Part shown: positions 25,351 to 33,613 of the stretch, piece after piece | Layout of the letters: every line of letters starts with the position of its first letter | Numbering within the stretch: the stretch's first letter is position 1 | Source: Neisseria lactamica NS19 | Lineage (GTDB): Bacteria; Pseudomonadota; Gammaproteobacteria; Burkholderiales; Neisseriaceae | Assembly (NCBI GenBank): GCA_000193795.2 | Contig: AEPI01000023.1 | Location: 1-64,000, forward strand | DNA length: 64,000 bases | Reading direction: 5' to 3' | Translations under genes and position numbers: made by a program | The notes under the pieces: model-generated | Databases searched by the model: none | Seen by the model: only the letters and a program-made list of their open reading frames with translations | What the model was told of the DNA's origin: nothing

Positions 25351-27195
25351 TCATTCGGCGTGCCCGTTTAAAAAACCGCCGCTCTGGTGCGCCCAGAGTT
25401 TGGCGTAAAGCCCGCGTTTTTCGAGGAGTTCGGCGTGTGTGCCTTCTTCGATGATGCGGCCTTTGTCGAGGACGACGAGCCTGTCCATCGCGGCAATGGT
25501 GGAGAGGCGGTGGGCGATGGCGATGACGGTTTTGCCGTCCATCATTTTGTCGAGGCTTTCTTGGATGGCGGCTTCGACTTCGGAATCGAGCGCGCTGGTG
25601 GCTTCGTCCAAAAGGAGAATCGGTGCGTCTTTGAGCATCACGCGGGCGATGGCGATGCGCTGGCGTTGCCCGCCGGAGAGTTTCACGCCGCGTTCGCCGA
25701 CGTGCGCGTCGTAGCCGCGCCGCCCTTTGGCATCGGAAAGGTTGGGGATGAAGCCGGCGGCTTCGGCGCGTTCGGCGGCGGAAACCATTTCGGCATCGGT
25801 CGCATCGGGACGGCCGTAAACGATGTTGTCGCGCACGGAACGGTGCAGCAGCGAGGTGTCTTGCGTGACCAAACCGATTTGGGCGCGTAAAGATTCTTGG
25901 GTAACGCCGCTTATGTCCTGCCCGTCGATCGAAACCGTGCCGCTTTGCGGTTCGTAGAAGCGCAAAAGCAGGTTGACGATGGTGGACTTGCCCGCGCCGC
26001 TGCGTCCGATCAAGCCGACTTTTTCGCCGGGTTTGATATTCAGGTTGAAGCCGTTGAGCAGCGGTTTGCCGGCCTCGTAGCAAAAATCGACGTGTTCGAA
26101 CTTGATTCCGCCTTGCGGCACTTCCAACGGCAGGGCTTGCGGTTTGTCGAGGATGGTGTGCGGTTTGGACAGGGTTGCCATACCGTCGCCGACGGTGCCG
26201 ATGTTTTCAAACAAGCGGGCGGATTCCCACATAATGTATTGCGACAGCCCGTTGACGCGCAACGCCATCGCGGTGGCGGTGGCGACCGCGCCCACGCCGA
26301 CCTGTCCGTTGTGCCAAAGCCAGATGCCCAGTGCGGCGGTGGAGAGGGTCAGCGAAGTGTTGACGATGAAGCTGCACGAATGCAGCAGCGTCGCCAGCCG
26401 CATTTGGGCGCGCACCGTAACCATAAACTCTTCCATCGACTGCTTGGCATAGGCGGCTTCGCGCGCGCCGTGGGAGAAGAGTTTGACGGTGGCGATATTG
26501 GAATAGGCATCGGTAATGCGGCCGGTCATCAGCGAGCGGGCATCCGCCTGCCGGGCGGCGGTTTTGCCGAGCTTGGGAATCAGCAGGCGCATTACCGAAG
26601 CGAAACCGATTATCCAGCCGATAAAGGGCAGCAGCAGCAGACCGTCGAACGAAATCAGAATCACGCCGGATGTGATGAAATACACCAGCACATACACAAC
26701 CATATCGGCAACCGTCATCACCACGTCGCGCAACGCCAGCGCGGTCTGCATAACTTTGGCGGACACGCGGCCGGCAAATTCGTCCTGATAGAAGCCGAGG
26801 CTCTGGTTCAGCATCAGGCGGTGGAAGTTCCAGCGCAGGCGCATAGGGAACACGCCCTGAAGGGTTTGCAGGCGCACGTTGGACGCGGCAAACGCCCACA
26901 CGACCGAAAACACCATCATCGCCGCCATCGCCGCCAGTTCCCAACCTTTTTCGGCAAACAGGGTCGCGGGCGGGTATTTGCCGAGCCATTCCACGAGTTT
27001 GCCCATAAATTGAAAAACCAGGGCCTCCATAATGCCGATGCCGGCGGTAAGCACCGCCAGGGCGGCAATCCATTTCCGCACCCCGGCCATACTGCTCCAG
27101 ACAAAACGCCGCAAGCCTTTTTCGGGCGTTTTCGGCGCGGTTTCGGGGTAGGGGTCGATTCGGGACTCGAACCAGGAAAATATTGTGTTCAACAT
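25351..27195 (-). CDS. ABC exporter, fused membrane and ATPase domains
   Basis: A half-transporter of 614 residues, MsbA/multidrug type. About six spans fill residues 40-330; the ATPase follows with Walker A GRSGAGKST, signature LSGGQRQRIAIA and Walker B ILLLDEATSALD. Substrate is unknown; family members move lipids or drugs. I start at the ATG at 27195, since the upstream 15 codons are derived from an uptake sequence (MPSE-like) and not conserved. It is flanked by uptake-sequence repeats on both sides. Confidence 0.9.
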   Translation of the reverse strand: MLNTIFSWFESRIDPYPETAPKTPEKGLRRFVWSSMAGVRKWIAALAVLTAGIGIMEALVFQFMGKLVEWLGKYPPATLFAEKGWELAAMAAMMVFSVVWAFAASNVRLQTLQGVFPMRLRWNFHRLMLNQSLGFYQDEFAGRVSAKVMQTALALRDVVMTVADMVVYVLVYFITSGVILISFDGLLLLPFIGWIIGFASVMRLLIPKLGKTAARQADARSLMTGRITDAYSNIATVKLFSHGAREAAYAKQSMEEFMVTVRAQMRLATLLHSCSFIVNTSLTLSTAALGIWLWHNGQVGVGAVATATAMALRVNGLSQYIMWESARLFENIGTVGDGMATLSKPHTILDKPQALPLEVPQGGIKFEHVDFCYEAGKPLLNGFNLNIKPGEKVGLIGRSGAGKSTIVNLLLRFYEPQSGTVSIDGQDISGVTQESLRAQIGLVTQDTSLLHRSVRDNIVYGRPDATDAEMVSAAERAEAAGFIPNLSDAKGRRGYDAHVGERGVKLSGGQRQRIAIARVMLKDAPILLLDEATSALDSEVEAAIQESLDKMMDGKTVIAIAHRLSTIAAMDRLVVLDKGRIIEEGTHAELLEKRGLYAKLWAHQSGGFLNGHAE

Positions 27196-27218
27196 TGTTT
27201 TCGATTTCGGTAAAACGG

Positions 27219-27252
27219 TTTCAGACGGCATCAAACACAATGCCGTCTGAAA
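27219..27252. repeat. Paired uptake sequences upstream of the ABC exporter
   Basis: TTTCAGACGGCA and TGCCGTCTGAAA face each other with a 10-base interior, just upstream of the exporter start. Confidence 0.6.
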
Positions 27253-27358
27253 GGAAGGACAATAACGCCATTTTACGGGAAAAGCCGTCGGGAAGACAGC
27301 GCGGGGGCGGAAACGCAGGGTTTCGGCAGGGCAAACGCCGCGCCGCCTTCAGACGGCA

Positions 27359-27943
27359 TTATTTCAGCAGGTTTTTCAGGGCGAGGCGCACGCCTTCGCC
27401 CACGTCCGTCCCTTTCGGAACGCCTTTGACCGCCGCTTTTGCTTCGCGTTCGCTGTAACCCAGCGCAAGCAGCGTGCCGACGATGTCGTTGGTTTCGTCA
27501 TTCTCGGACGGGGCGGCAAACAGCCCGTCCGTTACCGTATGGGAAACCAGCTTGCCGCGCAGTTCCAAGACCATGCGTTCGGCGGTTTTTTTGCCGATTC
27601 CCGGTGCGGAAGAGAGGCGTTTGACATCTTCTTCCGCCACCGCCCGCGCCAGTTCGCCGGCAGTCATTGCCGATAAAATCCCCAAGGCGGTTTTCGCGCC
27701 GATGCCGCCGACTTTGATTAACTGGCGGAATGTTTGACGCTCTTCAGTGGTCGCAAAGCCAAATAAAAGATGCGCGTCTTCCCGAATGATAAGCTGGGTA
27801 AACAGTTGTACGTTTTCGCCCACGGGCGGCAGGTTGCAGAAGGTCTGCATCGATACGTCGGCTTCGTAGCCGACACCGTTGACATCGATGACGATTTGAG
27901 GAGGGGTTTTCTCAACCAGTTTGCCGGTCAGCCTGCTGATCAT
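27359..27943 (-). CDS. ruvA: Holliday junction branch migration protein RuvA
   Basis: DNA-binding tetramer that loads the RuvB motor on Holliday junctions, 194 residues. Domain I (MISRLTGKLVEK) is an OB-fold, domain II has two helix-hairpin-helix motifs (VGGIGAKTALGIL and APGIGKKTAERMVLELR), and domain III (DIVGTLLALGYSEREAKAAV) binds RuvB. RuvB and RuvC genes are not adjacent. Confidence 0.96.
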   Translation of the reverse strand: MISRLTGKLVEKTPPQIVIDVNGVGYEADVSMQTFCNLPPVGENVQLFTQLIIREDAHLLFGFATTEERQTFRQLIKVGGIGAKTALGILSAMTAGELARAVAEEDVKRLSSAPGIGKKTAERMVLELRGKLVSHTVTDGLFAAPSENDETNDIVGTLLALGYSEREAKAAVKGVPKGTDVGEGVRLALKNLLK

Positions 27944-27977
27944 AATGTGCCGAATCCTGAAGTGTCGGGTGCAAAAT

Positions 27978-28009
27978 GCCGTCTGAAACCGGTTGGGGCT
28001 TCAGACGGC
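27978..28009 (-). terminator. Uptake-sequence hairpin between the PepSY gene and ruvA
   Basis: GCCGTCTGAA and TTCAGACGGC are exact inverted arms 17 bases past the PepSY stop. Confidence 0.7.
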
Positions 28010-28025
28010 GCGGATTGTATCAAAT

Positions 28026-28352
28026 TCAGTCGTCCCGGCGGGAGGAAATCACGCGGCCGGTGCGGGCATCGACGACGACTTTGTATTCCTGTCCGTCTTT
28101 GGCGATTTCAATATCGTAATGCGGACGGCCGTTGTCGTGTTCGAGATCGATGTCGGTGATTTTGCCGCCGACACGGGCCAAGGCCGCCTTTTCGGCTTTG
28201 TCCCGGCTGATGATTTTGTCTTGTGTGCCGTGTTGGTGTGCGGCGTGTCCGTGGTCGTCGTCGCCGTGTCCGTCGTGGTGGGCGAGCGCGGGGGCGGAAA
28301 TGCCCAACAGTGCTGTTGCGGCGGCACTTAAGAGAAGGTGTTTGAAGTTCAT
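28026..28352 (-). CDS. Periplasmic PepSY-domain protein with a His-rich segment
   Basis: A 108-residue secreted protein. Residues 1-23 are a signal peptide ending ALA. A histidine/aspartate cluster (HHDGHGDDDHGHAAHQH) follows, then one PepSY domain: KIISRDKAEKAALARVGG, YDIEIAKDGQEYKVVVDA and TGRVISSRRD. Such proteins are thought to inhibit proteases or bind metals; the His cluster favours metal binding, which is inference. The start at 28352 has AAGAGC upstream. Confidence 0.85.
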   Translation of the reverse strand: MNFKHLLLSAAATALLGISAPALAHHDGHGDDDHGHAAHQHGTQDKIISRDKAEKAALARVGGKITDIDLEHDNGRPHYDIEIAKDGQEYKVVVDARTGRVISSRRDD

Positions 28353-28412
28353 GTTTTGCTCTTGCAAATCGGGGGTTAAAAATGCGGATATTAATAAGGT
28401 ATCAAATGACCG

Positions 28413-29129
28413 TCAACCGGCAGACAATGCCGTCTGAATCATACCGCGCGCCCGGGCTTCGGCTTCGGCGGCGCGTTCCTGCGAGGCAAACGGCCCCATT
28501 TTGACGACGTATTCGTAACGGCGTTTTTCGATGGCGAGGTTCGGGCTTGATGCCGAAGCGGCGAAGTTTTGGGCGGCTTGGTTCAGGTATGCCTGTGCCT
28601 CGTGTTCCGTACCGAAGGATTTTAAGTCGATAAAGATGTCTTTGCCGGCGGACGGTGCGGATTGGCCCGGGATGATTTGTTCGATTTTGACGTGTGCCGT
28701 CCCTTGGCTGACAAAGCCCAATTTTTGCGCGGCGGCTTTGGATACGTCGATGATGCGGTTGCCGTGGAAGGGGCCGCGGTCGTTGACGCGGACGATGACG
28801 CTTTTGCCGTTACGGGTATTGGTTACGCGGACGTAGCTGGGAATGGGCAGGGTTTTGTGGGCGGCGGTAAAGGCGTTCATATCGTAGCGGTCTCCGCCGG
28901 AAGTTTTGCGCCCGTGAAACCTGCCGCCGTACCACGAGGCGTTGCCGGTTTGCGTGAACTCGGCAACTTGGTTTATCGGCGTGTAGCGTTTGCCGGCGAC
29001 TTTGTAGCTGCGGTTGGCGGAGGCGTGCAGTTTTTCTGCCCTGACCACTGCGTCGGCGGATGCCGTCTGAAAGGAATGTATGCCGAATGCGGCGGTGAGG
29101 AGGAAAAGGGTTTTTCGGGTTAAAGTCAA
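28413..29129 (-). CDS. rlpA: RlpA-family septal lytic transglycosylase with SPOR domain
   Basis: Outer-membrane or periplasmic protein of 238 residues that acts on denuded peptidoglycan. Residues 1-25 are a signal peptide without a lipobox. The double-psi beta-barrel has GNASWYGGRFHGRKTSGG, PSYVRVTN and VRVNDRGPFHGNRIIDVSKAAA, including the family's acidic and histidine catalytic residues. The C-terminal part (about 165-238) resembles a SPOR domain. Its start is at the edge of an uptake sequence and it ends in one. Confidence 0.9.
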   Translation of the reverse strand: MTLTRKTLFLLTAAFGIHSFQTASADAVVRAEKLHASANRSYKVAGKRYTPINQVAEFTQTGNASWYGGRFHGRKTSGGDRYDMNAFTAAHKTLPIPSYVRVTNTRNGKSVIVRVNDRGPFHGNRIIDVSKAAAQKLGFVSQGTAHVKIEQIIPGQSAPSAGKDIFIDLKSFGTEHEAQAYLNQAAQNFAASASSPNLAIEKRRYEYVVKMGPFASQERAAEAEARARGMIQTALSAG

Positions 29130-29202
29130 AACGTGTTCCGTTCTTGAGTTGAAGACGAATGGGCATCGTATCCGGATAGGTTTTCAGACGGCAGGGCTGC
29201 CG

Positions 29203-29667
29203 TCAAACGCCGCCCGCGTAACCGTGTTGCCGCCACGCTTCAAAAAGTATCACGGCAACGGTATTGGAAAGGTTCATACTCCGGCTGCCGGGCTGCATAG
29301 GCAGGCGGATTTTTTGCGCGGCGGGCAGGCTGTCGAGAATGTCGGCGGGCAGCCCGCGCGTTTCCGGCCCGAACAATAAAACGTCGCCTTTTTGAAACGC
29401 GGTTTCATCGGGGCGCGCCGTGCCTTTGGTGGTCAGTGCGAAAATGCGCCTGCCCGCCAATGCCTTGAGGCAGTCGTCGAAGTTTTCGTGCACCGTCAGG
29501 CTGGCGAACTCGTGGTAGTCGAGCCCGGCGCGTTTCATTTTGGCGGAATCTAATGGGAAGCCGAGCGGCTTGACAAGGTGCAAATCCGCGCCGGTATTGG
29601 CGCACAGGCGGATGATGTTGCCTGTGTTCGGCGGGATTTCCGGTTGGTATAAAACGATGGTAAACAT
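29203..29667 (-). CDS. trmL: tRNA (cytidine/uridine-34-2'-O)-methyltransferase
   Basis: A SPOUT methyltransferase that methylates the wobble nucleotide of leucine tRNAs. With the start at 29667 the product is 154 residues. The knot motifs are IPPNTGNIIRLCANTGADLH, LLFGPETRGLP and MQPGSRSMNLSNTVAV. The upstream ATG-like codon at 29676 adds three residues and is not preferred. Confidence 0.93.
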   Translation of the reverse strand: MFTIVLYQPEIPPNTGNIIRLCANTGADLHLVKPLGFPLDSAKMKRAGLDYHEFASLTVHENFDDCLKALAGRRIFALTTKGTARPDETAFQKGDVLLFGPETRGLPADILDSLPAAQKIRLPMQPGSRSMNLSNTVAVILFEAWRQHGYAGGV

Positions 29668-29731
29668 AAATATCAATCACTTATAGGCGCGTAACCTTGC
29701 CACAAGGCGGCATAGGTGTCAAAAAATTTAG

Positions 29732-30457
29732 TTATTTTTTCATTGGCGTGCGCGCCAGCGTCCAGCAGCAGACGCGGTTCGCGCCCGATTTTTTCAGCGT
29801 TTTTGCCAATTCGTCCAGCGTCGCGCCGGTGGTAAAGACATCGTCGATTAACAAAATATTACAGTTTTCCGGCAGCGGTTTGCGGATTTCAAAGGCGTTT
29901 TTGATGTTTCGCCGCCGTTCGCCGCCTTTGAGCGTGCTTTGCGGCGGGCGGTGGTGTCGGAATACGGTGTGCCGGGGCAGTATCTGCCAACCGTAGCGTT
30001 GCGCCGGCAGCCCGACGATACTTTCGCTTTGATTGAAGCCGCGTTGAAGCAGCCGCTCCCTGCTTAGCGGTACGGGCAGGACGAAATCGAAGCATTCGTC
30101 TGCAAGCCGGGCGGGCGGGTTCTGCATCATCAGGTCTGCCAACGGGCGCACCATACTCAAATCTGCCGAGTGTTTCAGCGCGCGTATCATATTGCTGACG
30201 GGCGGTTCGTAATACAGCGAAGCCCACATCCGGTCGAATGCGGGCGGTTTTTTCTGGCACGCGCCGCACACCGGTCCGCCTTGGATGTGTCTGAAACACA
30301 GGGGGCAGCTGTTTGCCGCGTCGGTGCGGTATGCCGCCAAATCGGTATTGCAGCCGTCGCAGATGCCGTCTGAAACGCCGGACGAACCGTGGCATAATAC
30401 GCAACGCCTGATAGTGGGCGCGTCTGCGATGCGCTGCCAACAAGAGAGAAAATTCAT
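29732..30457 (-). CDS. comF: ComF-family phosphoribosyltransferase-like protein
   Basis: A 241-residue ComF-type protein, linked in naturally competent bacteria to handling of incoming single-stranded DNA. Two zinc-finger pairs, CVLCHG..CDGC and CPLCFR..CGAC, open the protein, and the phosphoribosyltransferase motif ILLIDDVFTTGATLDEL closes it. The ATG at 30457-30455 overlaps the bioH ATG on the opposite strand (shared CATG), so the two genes diverge from one point. Confidence 0.9.
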   Translation of the reverse strand: MNFLSCWQRIADAPTIRRCVLCHGSSGVSDGICDGCNTDLAAYRTDAANSCPLCFRHIQGGPVCGACQKKPPAFDRMWASLYYEPPVSNMIRALKHSADLSMVRPLADLMMQNPPARLADECFDFVLPVPLSRERLLQRGFNQSESIVGLPAQRYGWQILPRHTVFRHHRPPQSTLKGGERRRNIKNAFEIRKPLPENCNILLIDDVFTTGATLDELAKTLKKSGANRVCCWTLARTPMKK

Positions 30458-31199
30458 GCCTGATGCTGCCAAAAAAGTTTATCTGATACACGGTTGGGGG
30501 GCGAACCGCCACGTGTTCGACGATTTGATGCCCCGTCTGCCCGGGGAATGGGCGGTGTGCGCACCCGATTTGCCCGGACACGGGGACGCGCCCTTCGTGC
30601 AACCCTTCGATGTTGCGGCGGCGGCAGACGGCATTGCCGCCCAAATTGACGCTTCGGCCGACATTCTCGGCTGGTCGCTCGGCGGATTGGTCGCGCTGTA
30701 TCTGGCGGCCCGCCATCCCGGGAAAGTCCGTTCGCTCTGCCTGACGGCGGGTTTCGCCCGGCTGGCGGCTGCCGAAGACTATCCCGAAGGGCTTGCCGCG
30801 CCTGCATTGGGCAAAATGGTCGGCGCGTTCCGTTCGGATTATGCCAAACATATCAAACAGTTTCTACAATTACAGCTTTTGCACGCGCCCGATGCGGACG
30901 GAATCATCGGCAGAATCCTGCCCGATTTGGCACGGTGCGGCACGCCTTCCGCACTGCAGGAGGCTTTGGACGCGGCGGAAAGGGCGGATGCGCGGCATAT
31001 GTTGGACAAGATAGATGTTCCGGTACTGCTGGTGTTCGGCGGCAAAGACGCGATTACGCCGCCGCGTATGGGCGAATATCTGCACCGGCATTTGAAGGAC
31101 GGCAGGCTGGTTGTGATGGAAAAGGCGGCACACGCGCCGTTTTTGAGCCACGCGGAAGCGTTTGCCGCGCTGTACCGCGACTTTGTCGAAGGGGTTTGA
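30456..31199 (+). CDS. bioH: Pimeloyl-ACP methyl ester carboxylesterase
   Basis: An alpha/beta hydrolase that releases pimeloyl-ACP for biotin synthesis, 247 residues. The oxyanion motif HGWGANRHVF is at residue 12, the nucleophile elbow GWSLGG near 76, the acid DAIT near 200 and the catalytic histidine in KAAHAPF near 228. The ATG at 30456 has AAGAGAG upstream; the longer frame to 30285 lies over comF. bioC follows after one base. Confidence 0.93.
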   Translation: MPDAAKKVYLIHGWGANRHVFDDLMPRLPGEWAVCAPDLPGHGDAPFVQPFDVAAAADGIAAQIDASADILGWSLGGLVALYLAARHPGKVRSLCLTAGFARLAAAEDYPEGLAAPALGKMVGAFRSDYAKHIKQFLQLQLLHAPDADGIIGRILPDLARCGTPSALQEALDAAERADARHMLDKIDVPVLLVFGGKDAITPPRMGEYLHRHLKDGRLVVMEKAAHAPFLSHAEAFAALYRDFVEGV

Positions 31200-31200
31200 G

Positions 31201-31988
31201 ATGAACCATCAGGACGCACGCTGGCAGGTTCACCGCCATCTCGCCGAACATGCCGACCAACGCCTGACACTCGTCCGCAATGTACCCGGGCATATCCTGC
31301 TTGCCGGTGCGGATGCGGACATCAGCCGCAGCCTGCTGGCGAAACGCTATCCGCAGGCGGTATTTGAAGAATACGACTCTCGTGCGGATTTTTTGGCAGT
31401 CGCCGCCGCCGCCCGCAAAGGCGGTTTTTGGCAAAGGTTTGCGGGTAAGGGCGTGGTGCAGCACTGCCAATCTCCGACCGTGCCGCTGCCCGAAGCGTGT
31501 GCCGATATGTTGTGGTCGAATCTCGGTTTGACGGAAGCGGAAAGCATCGTCCCCGTGCTGCAAAATTGGGCGCGTGCGCTAAAAACCGACGGGCTGCTTT
31601 TTTCACCTGCTTCGGGCGCGATACCTTGGCGGAACTGAAATGCCGTCTGAAAGAAAACGGCATTGTCAGCCGCAGCGCGCTTTTCCCCGATATGCACGAC
31701 TTGGGCGATATGCTCGCCGAAAACGGGTTTTACGACCCCGTTACCGATACGGCGAAGCTGGTGTTGGATTACAAAAAGGCGGAAACGTTTTGGGTGGATA
31801 TGGACACGCTGGGCATCTGGCGGTCGATGGCGTGGAACGATGAAGACGCCGCGCGTTCGTGTGTCGGGGCGATATTTGAACGGGAAGGCAGTTTGAGCAT
31901 TACGCTGGAAACGGTGTACGGACACGCCGTTAAAAAACTGATGCTGCCGCAAGGGGAAAACGTGGTGCGGTTTTTCCCGAAGAAATGA
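31201..31988 (+). pseudogene. bioC: Malonyl-ACP O-methyltransferase, frameshifted
   Basis: BioC methylates malonyl-ACP to disguise it for fatty-acid elongation in biotin synthesis. The first frame runs 31201-31638 (PLPEACADMLWSNLGL) and stops; the homologous continuation (FTCFGRDTLAELKCRLKENG) is in the next frame to 31988. The switch is at T6 (31598-31603): seven T would restore GLLFFTCFGRDTL. Whether this is a true null, a slippage site or a read error cannot be told. N-terminal methyltransferase glycine motif is weak, as is usual in neisserial BioC. Confidence 0.8.
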
Positions 31989-31995
31989 TGTGCAG

Positions 31996-32032
31996 ATGCC
32001 GTCTGAAGCCGTTTCCAAGCTTCAGACGGCAT
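31996..32032 (+). terminator. Uptake-sequence hairpin after bioC
   Basis: Exact ATGCCGTCTGAAG and CTTCAGACGGCAT arms, eight bases past the bioC stop. Confidence 0.75.
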
Positions 32033-32069
32033 TTATCTGTGAAAACCGACAGAAATAAAGGAAATGCCG

Positions 32070-33566
32070 ATGTATGCCGATGCCGGAGACGTATATTGCG
32101 TCTATAACTTCAGACTGAAGCAGTACACTGCCTATCAGGTTACCCGGGTTGAAGAACACGGCGGTAAAAAAACACGTGCGACCCTGCTGGCTTTGGACTG
32201 GCAGGGCAACAAACCGCTTGGGGAGTCGGAGCTGGCGGATTTGAAACCGCTTTACAAAGACTTTATGTATTGGGAACGCGGTCTGCACATGTATAAGGCA
32301 AGTGCCGTCGTGCCAACGGGATATGTACGGGTTGGGAATACCGTGCCGCTGGCCGGCGAAGACACGCAGCAGTATGCCTCTTTTTGGGGCGACGGCTACG
32401 ACGTGTACCGTCAGTTGAGATGGCAGCAGATACCCGAAAAACAGAGAAAGGCATTCAAAAAAGCCGCCAAAAGCAAAAAGACCGTGATGTTTGCCGGACG
32501 GGAATACGGCATATCCAAACAGAATTTGAGCGATGTTTGGGACGATTTTGAAGACGCGATGGAACTGAAGGCGTTTCCCTGCCTGTCTTCGCTGTTCCTG
32601 ACCAAATGGCATAAAAATCTATATGAATATCTGGAGGAGTATCCGTTTATCACCCGATTGTGCCTGGAAAACCACGGTCAGACCGTGCTGGATTTCAGCA
32701 ATACGCGCATGACCGACCTTTCTGTCGATATGACCGGCGTGGAATCGCTTTATCTGAACGAAGGCTTGGACAGCCTGAACCTGAAAGGCGAAATCAAGGA
32801 AAACTGCAAGGTCTGTACCGCCGAAAAGGGCGCGGGTCTGATTTTGGAAGTGGTCAAAAGCGTTCCTAAAGTGCGGGGTTTGGAAAACCTGACCGCCGTC
32901 AACGTTATGGGCATTGCCGATTTCGATATGCAAAACCTGTCGGAAACGTATCCTAAGCTCAAAACCATACGGCTGTGGGGCAAACCGGGCAATATCGCCA
33001 ATTTTTCCACCGTATCGGGATTTGAGGATTTGGAAGTGTTCACTACCGTAGATTTGTTCGGTTTCGGCGCGGACGACATCCCGCATCCCGACCGGCTGCC
33101 GAAGCTGCACAGGCTGTGGATGAGCAGCCTGCCCGAAGAGGCGGCGAAGGCAGTGAAGAAACTTTATAAGAAACGGAAGGAAGACGGTCTAGACCTGTGG
33201 ATAGAAAAAGCCCGAAAACCCGAATGGCTGGCGCAAAATTTCGACAACCCCTTCCGCGATTGGGACGGCGAGGAGCATATTCCGAAAAGTCATGCCAAAA
33301 AAGCGGCGGAGCTGTACCGGAAAACCCGTGCCGGCGTGGTCAAACTGCTCGGCAATCCGCCTGAAAACATAGGAGAGGAGCTGGCAGAGGCGGTCAAAGC
33401 CTATACCGGAGGTTTCAACAAAATGGACAAAAAACACTTTATCGACACGGTAGAGCGGGAAGATATTGCCGAGGCGTTGGAAACGATATTGAACCTGATA
33501 CCGGAGGGGTCTTGTGCCGACAAGGAAAAACTGTTTGAAATATTTGATAAAAACAGGAATTTTTAA
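32070..33566 (+). CDS. Conserved 498-residue protein with leucine-rich-like segment
   Basis: I do not recognise a named family. No signal peptide or membrane span is seen, so it is probably cytoplasmic. The N-terminal third is a charged beta-rich region (VYCVYNFRLKQYTAYQV, ALDWQGNKPL). Residues about 200-355 show irregular leucine-rich units (LYLNEGLDSLNLKG, YPKLKTIRLWG, LPKLHRLWM). The C-terminus is helical and lysine-rich. AAAGGA seven bases before the ATG at 32070 favours it over the ATG at 32064. It stands between two uptake-sequence hairpins as a single-gene unit. Confidence 0.8.
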   Translation: MYADAGDVYCVYNFRLKQYTAYQVTRVEEHGGKKTRATLLALDWQGNKPLGESELADLKPLYKDFMYWERGLHMYKASAVVPTGYVRVGNTVPLAGEDTQQYASFWGDGYDVYRQLRWQQIPEKQRKAFKKAAKSKKTVMFAGREYGISKQNLSDVWDDFEDAMELKAFPCLSSLFLTKWHKNLYEYLEEYPFITRLCLENHGQTVLDFSNTRMTDLSVDMTGVESLYLNEGLDSLNLKGEIKENCKVCTAEKGAGLILEVVKSVPKVRGLENLTAVNVMGIADFDMQNLSETYPKLKTIRLWGKPGNIANFSTVSGFEDLEVFTTVDLFGFGADDIPHPDRLPKLHRLWMSSLPEEAAKAVKKLYKKRKEDGLDLWIEKARKPEWLAQNFDNPFRDWDGEEHIPKSHAKKAAELYRKTRAGVVKLLGNPPENIGEELAEAVKAYTGGFNKMDKKHFIDTVEREDIAEALETILNLIPEGSCADKEKLFEIFDKNRNF

Positions 33567-33575
33567 ACAGAGGCA

Positions 33576-33613
33576 ATGCCGTCTGAAACTTGGTAACGGG
33601 CTTCAGACGGCAT
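33576..33613. terminator. Convergent uptake-sequence hairpin
   Basis: Exact arms serve both the 498-residue protein gene (plus) and recQ (minus), whose stop codon lies in the right-hand arm. Confidence 0.75.
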
